64,000 bases of DNA from NCBI RefSeq assembly GCF_963583255.1, contig NC_084804.1, positions 29,981,461 through 30,045,460 on the forward strand, read 5' to 3'. Source of the DNA: Pyrus communis. Taxonomy: Eukaryota > Streptophyta > Magnoliopsida > Rosales > Rosaceae. The position numbers and the translations under genes are program-made. The notes under the pieces were generated by a model. It was not told the DNA's origin, did not search any database, and saw only the letters and a program-made list of their open reading frames with translations. The stretch's first letter is position 1. Each line of letters opens with the position of its first letter. Shown here piece by piece: positions 32,718-43,128 of this stretch.

Positions 32718-34052
32718 TCAAACGGCATGGAATTTATCTTTGAATGGGCGGTGATACTTGAAATGATCCGGTAATAGTTTAAATTCCAGATTGGGTGCCT
32801 GAATCATTAACCACATGTTAGTATAAAAGAAAATTGAAATTCGGGGAGGCGGCTTACCTGTGTGCTCCAAAATGAACTCCAGAATAAACACCCCTTCGAA
32901 AGTTATGACTTGTCCCGTGTCATAAAATCCAACTTCCTTGGGAATTGTGGTTTCAAATATGTCCTCTTTGATGCCTTCTACATCTTCTCCAGCCACTACC
33001 TTCTCTTGAATCATTCTTCTTGGTGTACAAAGTCCTTTGAAGAATTCAACACCATCTAAAACTTGCTGTGTTGCACCAAGAATTTGAATAGCATTTTGCA
33101 CCTTTGGGAAGGCTTCCACGATGTCCTTTTTACTCTCTTCTTGGTTGGGAATCAAAAACCTGCTAGGAAAAGGGACATTGGGTGGAATAACATCAGAATA
33201 ACATGGAATTGGGACGTCCTTACTGGTGGTGGGTGGTTTAGAGGGCTTAGGGGGCTGCGGCAAGGGTTGTTCTACCCTTGCCGTGTGCATGTCTTCTTCC
33301 TCCTCCTCAATTAGCAGCTCTTCATCCACTTCTAGGCTATGTTTGGACATTTTTAGGTCAGCTCCAACCTCCATAGCACTTCCCAAAGTGATAGCATTAT
33401 GGATTTCAAAATCTTCCTTCGAGTTTTCAATAGTTGAGTTGGAAAGTTCACTTTGCTCTTGAATTTGTTTCATGAACTCCATAATCTGCCCAAATTGCTC
33501 GTCCAATTTACCCAACTTCTTGTCTTGATTTTGTTCGTCCTGCGTCAAAGAGGTTAGTAATTGAAAATTTTTATCATTATCCATGGACATACTTGAACTT
33601 GATTGGAATTGTTGTGGGGGAGGTTGTGGTGGCTGCATAGGTGTTGTATTGAACTCCTCATATGGTTGCCAATATGCTTCTTGTTGAGCCTCCTTGGCTT
33701 GATTTTGTGACCCCTGCGCCAAAGAATTTATTTCATTAAGAATTTGAATATAATCTATTGGCGAACTTGAATTTAATTGAGCATATTGCATATGAAGTTG
33801 TGGTGGCTGCATAGGTCTTGAATAGAACTCCTCATATGGTTGCCAATATGCTTCACGTTGAACTTGTTGATCTTCCCACCATATAGAGTTTGAATGATCC
33901 CTCCAATCTCTTTGTGGACATTGATTGGCTTGAAATCCTTGCCTATATGAAGCACCAAATGTAGGGACACTCTGCATTGTGGTCCTTTCGGCATACGGCG
34001 ACAATTTAGAAGTAAGATTTGCCAATTGAGCTTGAATGCTAGCAAAATCCAT
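32718..34052 (-). CDS. Sense ORF of element A (444 aa), gag position, unknown fold
   Basis: It starts 160 bp downstream of the primer site, where gag would be. MDFASIQAQLANLTSKLSPY opens a Gln/Pro-rich protein with an internal repeat (REAYWQPYEEFYSRPMQPPQ and QEAYWQPYEEFNTTPMQPPQ), an acidic patch (LIEEEEEDMHT, about 255) and a C-terminal part ending HFKYHRPFKDKFHAV. No zinc knuckle, protease, integrase or RT is seen. The B version differs at about nine of 444 residues. It may be a remnant or modified gag used with helper proteins in trans; that is inference. Confidence 0.75.
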   Translation of the reverse strand: MDFASIQAQLANLTSKLSPYAERTTMQSVPTFGASYRQGFQANQCPQRDWRDHSNSIWWEDQQVQREAYWQPYEEFYSRPMQPPQLHMQYAQLNSSSPIDYIQILNEINSLAQGSQNQAKEAQQEAYWQPYEEFNTTPMQPPQPPPQQFQSSSSMSMDNDKNFQLLTSLTQDEQNQDKKLGKLDEQFGQIMEFMKQIQEQSELSNSTIENSKEDFEIHNAITLGSAMEVGADLKMSKHSLEVDEELLIEEEEEDMHTARVEQPLPQPPKPSKPPTTSKDVPIPCYSDVIPPNVPFPSRFLIPNQEESKKDIVEAFPKVQNAIQILGATQQVLDGVEFFKGLCTPRRMIQEKVVAGEDVEGIKEDIFETTIPKEVGFYDTGQVITFEGVFILEFILEHTGKPPPRISIFFYTNMWLMIQAPNLEFKLLPDHFKYHRPFKDKFHAV

Positions 34053-34211
34053 ATCTTACTTCTCTAGTACCTAAAATCAAAGAAAGAGAACTAAATCAAA
34101 TATCAAAAGTAACAACAAACAAAGAAAACAACACTAAGTTTAGAAACTAAAACGAAAACAACTAAACAAAAAAAAAAAAGAAAAGAACCAAGGGATTAGC
34201 AAAGTTGCTAA

Positions 34212-34229
34212 TCCCCGGCAACGGCGCCA
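34212..34229 (-). other. Element A primer binding site (tRNA-Asp)
   Basis: The minus strand reads TGGCGCCGTTGCCGGGGA, the full complement of the 3' end of plant tRNA-Asp including CCA, five bases inside the LTR. This PBS is typical of Athila/Tat-type plant elements. It is not a tRNA gene. Confidence 0.9.
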
Positions 34230-34234
34230 AAATT

Positions 34235-35363
34235 TGATGTGAGAATTACTTGACACTCAAATTAAACCCTCTTTTTGTCAAATTGTAGTATAGGTGCAAG
34301 TAGGGATCGTTCTGGACCGGGGATTAGGAGGGATTGCAAAACTCTTGGAAACTGACTCAAAAACGTAAAATAAAGTTTAAAACACTAAACTAGACTCAAA
34401 AACTCAAAATGCTTTAAAAACACAAACTAAATTGAATTCTAACTAAAATGAACATTAAAGCAAAAGGGGGATTGAGGTTTTTACGAAAATTGAAATAACG
34501 AAACAAGTTAATAAACTAGACAGAATGTAAATATGAAATTTATGGATGAATGCTAGCTAAGGGGTTCATCTCCATACATGTTACACTTGCATACAAGATT
34601 GATTCTCAGTTGGTCTTTTCAATAAACCATGAATTCTCAACGCCCCGGGTTAATTAGGTCCGCTTAAATTAACCGTCAAGTTTTCCTTAAGTTAATGAAT
34701 TGGATGATTGCATACGACAATCCAAAGCATTCCTCACAAGTTCCCTACATGAATTGCATAATAGAGATACAAGCAAGAATCATTAAGCAACATGAAAACT
34801 ATAAGTGTTGACGAGGCATTCGTTACTATGATTGCATGAAACTTATGCCAAGAATTTGTTTAACGCGATTGTTTATAAGCAACCTCCACTACTTGTGAAT
34901 ATAAGTTCGTAACTATTACGTGAAACTCACTTATATTCTAGCGTCATATTCATGCATGAAAATTAAGCGTTCATTCTCAATAAACATACATAAATAGGAT
35001 ATCAATCAAATAGTTAAACAAATTGAATTCACAACTTATGAAACGTAATTAAAAGTAATCAAATCATATTGCAAGCATAAACATATATTTCGAATCACCC
35101 CCCTAGCTAGGGGGGGGTTTAGTTCTTCATAACATTGAAATCAAAGAAACACCTAAACATTCCAACAACTCAAACTTGAATTGTATGAACGTTTAAGCAC
35201 TCTTCTCTTCCATTCCTCATACGTACAAAACAAAGAGAATTAAAATGAAACATTGAAATCAAAGAATCACCTAAACATTCCAACAACTCAAACTTGAATT
35301 GTATGAACGTTTAGGTCCTCTTCTCTTCCTCGTTGTTGTAGCACAAGGTCTAAGGTGAGGTTT
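34235..35363 (-). repeat. Element A 5' LTR, first part (split by B)
   Basis: 1129 bp matching the left LTR from its TGATGTGAG edge. It ends at GGTTT, the target duplication of B; it continues at 45451. Confidence 0.92.
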
Positions 35364-37680
35364 TGATGCGAGATTTATACGCACACAAATTAAACCCTCT
35401 TTTTGACAATTGTAGTATAAGTATAAGTAGGGATCGTTCTGGACCGGGGATTAGGAGGGATTGTTAATCACTTGGATTTGACTTAAAAACGTAAAAACAT
35501 AATATAAAACACTAAACTAGACTCAAAGAATGTAAAACTAAACTTTAAAACACTAAAACAAATCAAAAGACTCAAAATGCTTTTAAAAACACAAACTAAA
35601 ATGCTATACTAAACTTGAAGAATTCAAAACTAAAAATAAGAAAGATTAAGACTAAGACTTTAAACGAAATATGGGGGGATTGATTTTGGACGAATTTAAA
35701 CTAAAATGGATAGATTGTAAAGAAAACAAATTGTAAATATGAAATTGACGGAAATGAATGGATGGTATGGCTAGCTAAGGGGTTCTTCTCCACACATGTT
35801 ACACTTGCATAATAAAAAGATTTCCAATTGCATTTCAATAAATTATGAAACTCATCACCCCGGGTTAATTAGGTCCGCTTAAATTAACCGTCAAGTTTTC
35901 CTTAAGTTAATGAATTGGATGATTGCATACGACAACCCAAAGCATTCCCCACAAGTTCCCTACATGAATTGCATAATAGAGATACAAGCAAGAATCATTA
36001 AGTTCTTTGAAAACTATAAGTGTTGACGAGGCATTCGTTACTATGGAATACGCATGAAACTTATGCCAAGAATTCGTTTAACGCGATTGTTTATAAGCAA
36101 CCTCCACTACTTGTGAATATAAGTTCATAACGATTAGGTGAAACTCACTTATATTCTAGCGTCATATTCATGAATGAAAATTAAGCGTGCACTCTCAATA
36201 AACATACACAAATAGGTTATCAATCAAATAGTTAAACAAATTGAATTCACAACTTATGAAACGCAATTAGAAGTAATCAAATCAAAATGCAAGCATAAAC
36301 ATTTATTTCGAATTACCCCCTAGCTAAAGGGGGATTAGTTCTTCATAACATTGAAATCAAAGAAACACCTAAACATTCCAACAACTCAAACTTGAATTGT
36401 ATGAACGTTTAGGCACTCTTCTCTTCCATTCCTTATACGTACAAAACAAAGAGAATTAAAATGAAACATTGAAATCAAAGAATCACCTAAACATTCCAAC
36501 AACTCAAACTTGAATTGTATGAACGTTTAGGTCCTCTTCTCTTCCTCGTTGTTGTAGCATAAGGTCTAAGGATAGTTGGTTTGGGGGAATGGAAGTGTGG
36601 AATGGAGTGAGGAGTGATGGAAATGGAAAGATGGTTGGTGTTTGGATTAGTAGGGAGGGGGGACTCACGGCTAAGGAAAGAATGGAAGTGTTTGAGGGGT
36701 GTTGTGTTGTGAATGAGATGTTCTTGAATGAATGAATGCAAGGGTATTTATAGGAGTAGTGGAGGGAACATATGGTTGTTTGTTTAAGATGCAAGTGGCT
36801 AATTAATGATGGAAAAGTATGTGATTTAAAGGATGCAAAGTGAATGAATCATGAATCATTGTGGATGAAAGGTGGAAGTGCATGTGTTGATGACTAGGTT
36901 AGTGGGTGGAAATCTGAAAATGGCATATAGGAAATAATGAAGATGCAATAAATAATGCATGTAAAGTGTGTGTGAATGCATGTGAAGATGCAATAAATAA
37001 TGCATGTAGGGTTAGGAAATAATGAAGAAATGCATGTGAGATGTTTGGAAAGGAAATGGGAACCCACAACAATGAAGTTGTTTTGTGTTGTGAATTATGA
37101 TGAATGCATGTGAGTTAAAGAGGGAGAATGTGGTGAAATGATGAAGTAGGAAGGTGGAAATGCATGTGAGATGTTTGGAAAGGAATAAAGAATGAATGGT
37201 GGAAATGTGAGTGAATGATGTGCATGTGTGAGAATGCATGTGGAATTAAGAGGAGTATGGAAGTGAAATAAATGAATGATATGTTAAGTGATAAGTGAAT
37301 GATATGTGGTGAGTGATAAGTGAATGGTTTGATAAGTGATAAATGAATTAGTTTAAAGGGCTAGGGTTTAAGTACATAGAATGGGCCTAAAATAGGTTGG
37401 TTTGTATGGCATAATGTGTTTGATTGGGCTAGAGCCATTGTTTTGTGTCTTCAAGTGCATACAAGGCCTTCAAATTCGTCCATCCTCTTGGCTCCATGGA
37501 TAAGCTATCCAATCCATGCCCAAAAATGCTCCAAATGGCCTCAAAATGCACTTTCTTGCTCCCTAGGCCCTTAGAACCTGAAAACACACAAAAGAAGCAT
37601 AAAGGACTAAAATAACGAGAGAAACATAACGTAAATGCACGAGAACAAGCCATTTAAGTCGCATGAATATGCTCCTATCA
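35364..37680 (-). repeat. Element B 3' LTR
   Basis: 2317 bp; TGATAGGAGC...TCTCGCATCA on the minus strand. Small open frames inside (36487-36741, 37012-37239, 37429-37653) recur in the other LTR and lack any protein signature. Confidence 0.94.
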
Positions 37681-38462
37681 AATACCCCCACACTTAGCTT
37701 TTGCTAGTCCTCGAGCAAAACAGAATAAAAACAAATAAACAAAACGACACTAAACACGTAAAACACAACCTAAACCTTCCAACAACCGTCTTAGGGATTT
37801 CCAATGCACATGACAAGTTAAAAATCATCATTCTCACAGATTTTAGTCATCTTCACATTTAAGTACATTCTTAATCATAGTCACCATATACTAGTTCACA
37901 ATTAAGCATTTAAAACCATGTTTTGAATGTAGTAACATGCCTTAGAGAATTTGCTCAATTCCTTACAAGATATGCACTCGTTTTTCACACAGATTTTCTG
38001 ACTACACACCCTACACTAGTTATATGTGAGAAGATTGATGTAAACATGTAGACGAACACTCACATATGTTATAACAAGGAAAGCATTTTCTGGATTTACG
38101 ATAATGACATGAATATGATCTCATGAATGGAATGCTACTACTTAGAATGAGAACCAGTGATTCCATAAGCTCATATCAATTTCAAACTCCACATTATTGA
38201 ACACATAACGATCAAGATAGAAGTCAAAGGGGTGTAACGGGGCTAAAGGTGTTGGCTAACAATGAAAGGTGAAGGATAAACAAACATTCTTAAAGCAATA
38301 GTGAGCAAAGTATTGATTTAGGCACTTAGAATTCCCTTAAGAACGCAGAAGTCAACTTTGAACACCCAAGGGAAAGTCACACAAAACTTAGGGCCAAATT
38401 CAACTTTTTTGGACCCTTTCTTCAACCATCAACGCTCGTGAGTTCATTCTTACTTATTTTCA

Positions 38463-38501
<39 letters not shown>

Positions 38502-39500
38502 CTTCTTTTTCTTTTGAATCTCAAAACATACATATAAACGTAAGAACAAACTTTTACTCCCCCACACTCATTTTCTTGCATAATGTACTCAAAAGGAATT
38601 CATTTTAGTCATGCTCACTATCAAATAAGAACAAGGGTGTGGACTGTCCTACACTAGGCTAGGTGAGGATAATGTGGGTAAACAAAGAATAAAGGCTAAA
38701 CAAGGCTCAACGGGGGTAAAACTTACAACATAAACGAAATATGAGAAGTAAGGCTATTTGGCTATGGTGGCAACTACACAACTTCATCTTGATATATGTT
38801 ATGCAATTCAATGTCATGCTTTGAATGAAACGGATATAAGTTCTAGCATTTAGTTCTATCATGATACAATTGCATTCTAAGTAGCAGCGAAGCAAGGAAT
38901 AATGAGATCATGCAACAACTTTAGAAAACACAGAATCACAGATTATAACTCTCCAAAGAAGGTAATAGCTCGAGTCTCACAAGGTTGTAGCGTTTGTACG
39001 AGTTCCTTCCTTCAAGCATGTTACAAAAACCAATTTTTCTTTTATGATTGCATGTGAAGTCATACATTATAACCATAACTAAGCATATACCAAGAGTAAA
39101 TCAAACTTTTCTCCATGTTTATAATTCTTTTTAACAGTCATGCAATTACAAACCAAATCCTTATCATTGTGTTGGAAGGTGACCTACGACACAAACACAC
39201 AAAAACAACTTTAAAACAACTCTTTTTGGGTTTTTCAAGACAATTTTTCAAATTTTTATGGGATTTTCGAATTTTTTAGTCAAAACACACTAAAACAGTT
39301 TAAAAACATTTTTAAAACAGCAAGGAACAACACTTGAAGTTATGGGTGATAAAATTCAACGAATTTGCATCAACATACTTAGTTACCCCCCCACACTTAA
39401 ATCAAACATTGTCCTCAATGTTTTAAGCATAGATTCACACAAAACATAAGTAAACACACAAACAACAACTAAACATACTAAACATGGCAGAATGTAATTA
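37681..39500 (-). other. Element B internal non-coding 3' part
   Basis: Polypurine tract beside the LTR, then A/T-rich sequence with a T-run of 35 at 38467-38501. Homologous to 28795-30640. No supported ORF. Confidence 0.7.
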
Positions 39501-40379
39501 ACAAAGAGAAGAGTTTAGAGACGCAAATCTGGTTATAGAGTGTAAATTCCATCTTCTCCTTGGTAATTGCATTGAGGCTTTTGATCTTTGTGATTCCACA
39601 GGCTTACTCTTGAACTGGTTTCTGCCCATCGTTGATTTTCCTTTGTGCTACTTCTTGAACTGGGCAGCAGGATGGTTCTTTTGGTCTCCCCCGAAAGTCT
39701 GAGCATACCCTTTTGGTCTGTTTCTTTGTTCAATCTTTCCAATTCGTATTGAAAAGGGTTGGAGGATAACTCAGCCTATGTTTGTCTCGACATGCTTCAA
39801 TGTATCATTTTCACTTGCCTTACTCGCTCCCCTTTGCAGAAGTGGTCCCTTCTCCGGAAGTGTATCAACCGTTGAAGATGACTACTCGAGAGCAACGCTA
39901 GGTAAGCAATCAGGAATAGATTCCAGGCAGTTGGCTCGAGATCGGAAGATTGACTCCAAGTGCCGGCTGATTGCTTCTTTTACTTTGCCATGCGAGTAAG
40001 AACAAGGACAAAGAAAAAGACAGGGAAAGAGCATGATATGAGATACTTTTGCTTTTGACCTTGATGATATGAGATACCTTTGCTTTGAAGAAGCGGTGAA
40101 TGAATCAGCACATGCTTCAATCCGCCGTTTCCTCCTGGGTCATATGTACTCCAGGCATCTGGTATCATCTTTGGGGAAGAAGAAAGAATTGAGTATTTTG
40201 AAAGGCTTTGCTGGGAGTGTGCCCTCAGAGGTGAGGGAGAGTTGGGCATTTTCTTCAGGTTTTCCCTGCCATAAAAGACGAAGGTCGACATATATAGAGA
40301 TAATATCAAGTGGTGGTACTTTTTACCTTTGTCGACAAACGTTTTGATCCCGCAACTCCGGCTTTTTGAAATAGTGGCG

Positions 40380-40843
40380 CCTCTTCGATCTTTGAATTCG
40401 GCTCTTCGATTTCTGAGCAGGCGCCCCTTCGATTTCTGAACGACGCCCCTTCGCTTTCTGAACGACACGTGGTAATGCAGATGCGGCTCCTTTTGACAAA
40501 GCTGCACGCGTTTTCTGAAAAGCAGAGAAAGCGTTGCCGAACTTTGCGCTTGTCGGCTAAAGACGTGTAGTTGCGATGATGGCCTCCACGTGTTTTCAGC
40601 TTTGTCAGAAATCTTTTGACAAAGTTGAACGCGTTTTCTGAAAAGCCGAGGGAGCGTCGCCTAACTTACGCCGGAAAATCCGGCTCTTTGAATTAGTGGA
40701 CGCGTCGCCTTGGCATTTTATAGAGCTATCGATCACCGCCAACATACACACTCTGAAGATTTCCCATTCCTGAAACTCGACTTCGGCCCTTTGTGAAATT
40801 TTTAACTTCATCCACCCCTTCTCTTTGAACACTTTTGAAAAAA
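40380..40843 (+). promoter_or_regulatory. Promoter region of the antisense ORF in element B
   Basis: CACGTG boxes at 40466-40471 and 40587-40592, and TTTTATAG at 40716-40723, about 120 bp before the ATG, as in A. Confidence 0.55.
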
Positions 40844-41515
40844 ATGGCAAACTCATCGAACCTTAGCTTAGATTTGAGTCTCAGCAGCGATCCGGTTGCG
40901 CCCCGTCAAGGTAATGTATGGCGCCCTTCTTTTTTATCTTCTAACGGTCCTCTTTCAGGTGAAGACTCTGTGATGCAGGACGCCACAACAGCTACAATAG
41001 TAGCTAAAAACCTCCTCACTCCAAAAGATAGTAGGCTGCTGTCAGGACGGTCCGATGAGTTGGCCGTTCAAGAGTCCCTCGCACTTAGTGTTCAGTGTGC
41101 GAGCTCTGTGTCCAACATGGGCCTACGCCTGCTTGCCCGCTCCCGTCAGGTGGAATCGTTGATGGCAGAGGTGGAAAGACTTAAGCAAGAGATCCAGCAG
41201 CTTAAGTACGAGAATAGAAGTTTGCATGTGCTTGCAAATAACTATTCGTCGGGGATGAAGAGGAAGCTTGATGAGCTGCAAGAATCTGAGGGTCGAATTC
41301 ACAGTGACCGTCAAAGGCTTGCGTCTTATCTCCAGAGGCACCTTTTTCCTGGGTCATCCAGCGCTTGGCCAAGTATTGAGGCCTGGAATGCTCTAGCTCC
41401 GATGCCTCCCGCTCCGATGCCTTCCGCTTCGATGCCTCCCGCTTCTATGCCTCCCGCTTCTGCGCCTTCCGCTTCTGCGCCTCGTAGTGGGACTTCACGC
41501 AAACAACCTTTGTGA
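40844..41515 (+). CDS. Antisense ORF of element B: EAR-like, coiled-coil protein (223 aa)
   Basis: Homologue of 31977-32648. The ATG at 40844 is preferred; the frame extends three codons upstream only through a TTG. The EAR-like LSLDLSL (residues 7-13) is kept despite an E-to-D change, and the block VQESLALSVQCASSVSNMG and the coiled coil are nearly unchanged. The tail has a different number of PMPPAS-type units. Conservation of frame in two elements with different LTRs suggests the protein was under selection during the family's spread. Confidence 0.8.
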   Translation: MANSSNLSLDLSLSSDPVAPRQGNVWRPSFLSSNGPLSGEDSVMQDATTATIVAKNLLTPKDSRLLSGRSDELAVQESLALSVQCASSVSNMGLRLLARSRQVESLMAEVERLKQEIQQLKYENRSLHVLANNYSSGMKRKLDELQESEGRIHSDRQRLASYLQRHLFPGSSSAWPSIEAWNALAPMPPAPMPSASMPPASMPPASAPSASAPRSGTSRKQPL

Positions 41516-41614
41516 AGCACCACCTTTCTCCATGTTTAGTATCTTTCTTTCTTTTTTTTTTCTTTTTTTTTTTTTTTTTTATTTTTTTTTATTTTTTTAT
41601 TAACATAAATAAAA

Positions 41615-42949
41615 TCAAACGGCATGGAATTTATCTTTGAATGGGCGGTGATACTTGAAATGATCCGGTAATAGTTTAAATTCCATTTTGGGTGCCTGAA
41701 TCATTAACCACATGTTAGTATAAAAGAAAATTGAAATTCGGGGAGGCGGCTTACCTGTGTGCTCCAAAATGAACTCCAGAATAAACACCCCTTCGAAAGT
41801 TATGACTTGTCCCGTGTCATAAAATCCAACTTCCTTGGGAATTGTGGTTTCAAATTTGTCCTCTTTGATGCCTTCTACATCTTCTCCAGCCACTACCTTC
41901 TCTTGAATCATTCTTCTTGGTGTACAAAGTCCTTTGAAGAATTCAACACCATCTAAAACTTGCTGTGTTGCACCAAGAATTTGAATAGCATTTTGCACCT
42001 TTGGGAAGGCTTCCACGATGTCCTTTTTACTCTCTTCTTGGTTGGGAATCAAAAACCTGCTAGGAAAAGGGACATTGGGTGGAATAACATCAAAATAACA
42101 TGAAATTGGGACGTCCTTACTGGTGGTGGGTGGTTTAGAGGGCTTAGGGGGCTGCGGCAAGGGTTGTTCTACCCTTGCCGTGTGCATGTCTTCTTCCTCC
42201 TCCTCAATTAGCAGCTCTTCATCCACTTCTAGGCTATGTTTGGACATTTTTAGGTCAGCTCCAACCTCCATAGCACTTCCCAAAGTGATAGCATTATGGA
42301 TTTCAAAATCTTCCTTCGAGTTTTCAATAGTTGAGTTGGAAAGTTCACTTTGCTCTTGAATTTGTTTCATGAACTCCATAATCTGCCCAAATTGCTCGTC
42401 CAATTTACCCAACTTCTTGTCTTGATTTTGTTCGTCCTGCGTCAAAGAGGTTAGTAATTGAAAATTTTTATCATTATCCATGGACATACTTGAATTTGAT
42501 TGGAATTGTTGTGGGGGAGGTTGTGGTGGCTGGATAGGTGTTGTATTGAACTCCTCATATGGTTGCCAATATGCTTCTTGTTGAGCCTCCTTGGCTTGAT
42601 TTTGTGACCCCTGCGCCAAAGAATTTATTTCATTAAGAATTTGAATATAATCTATTGGCGAACTTGAATTTAATTGAGCATATTGCATATGAAGTTGTGG
42701 TGGCTGCATAGGTCTTGAATAGAACTCCTCATATGGTTGCCAATATGCTTCACGTTGAACTTGTTGATCTTCCCACCATATAGAGTTTGAATGATCCCTC
42801 CAATCTCTTTGTGGACATTGATTGGCTTGAAATCCTTGCCTATATGAAGCACCAAATGTAGGGACACTCTGCATTGTGGTCCTTTCGGCATACGGCGACA
42901 ATTTAGAAGTAAGATTTGCCAATTGAGCTTGAATGCCAGCAAAATCCAT
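41615..42949 (-). CDS. Sense ORF of element B (444 aa), gag position
   Basis: Same length and organisation as 32718-34052: MDFAGIQAQLANLTSKLSPY start, two YWQPYEEF repeats, acidic patch, HFKYHRPFKDKFHAV end. About nine residue differences from A, no frameshift or stop. No pol domains. Confidence 0.75.
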   Translation of the reverse strand: MDFAGIQAQLANLTSKLSPYAERTTMQSVPTFGASYRQGFQANQCPQRDWRDHSNSIWWEDQQVQREAYWQPYEEFYSRPMQPPQLHMQYAQLNSSSPIDYIQILNEINSLAQGSQNQAKEAQQEAYWQPYEEFNTTPIQPPQPPPQQFQSNSSMSMDNDKNFQLLTSLTQDEQNQDKKLGKLDEQFGQIMEFMKQIQEQSELSNSTIENSKEDFEIHNAITLGSAMEVGADLKMSKHSLEVDEELLIEEEEEDMHTARVEQPLPQPPKPSKPPTTSKDVPISCYFDVIPPNVPFPSRFLIPNQEESKKDIVEAFPKVQNAIQILGATQQVLDGVEFFKGLCTPRRMIQEKVVAGEDVEGIKEDKFETTIPKEVGFYDTGQVITFEGVFILEFILEHTGKPPPRISIFFYTNMWLMIQAPKMEFKLLPDHFKYHRPFKDKFHAV

Positions 42950-43105
42950 ATCTTACTTCTCTAGTACCTAAAATCAAAGAAAGAGAACTAAATCAAATAT
43001 CAAAAGTAACAACAAACAAAGAAAACAACACTAAGTTTAGAAACTAAAACGAAAACAACTAAACCAAAAAAAAGAAAAGAACCAAGGGATTAGCAAAGTT
43101 GCTAA

Positions 43106-43123
43106 TCCCCGGCAACGGCGCCA
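43106..43123 (-). other. Element B primer binding site (tRNA-Asp)
   Basis: TGGCGCCGTTGCCGGGGA on the minus strand, beside the 5' LTR; identical to that of A. Confidence 0.9.
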
Positions 43124-43128
43124 AAATT

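Noticed and set aside
34212..34229. tRNA-Asp-like sequence
   Set aside because: Only 18 bp, matching the tRNA 3' end, positioned next to an LTR: a primer binding site, not a tRNA gene.
36487..37653. Repeated 74-96 aa ORFs in the B LTRs (also 44252-45418)
   Set aside because: They are identical in both copies only because the LTRs are identical. Low complexity, no start context, no domain, overlapping frames.
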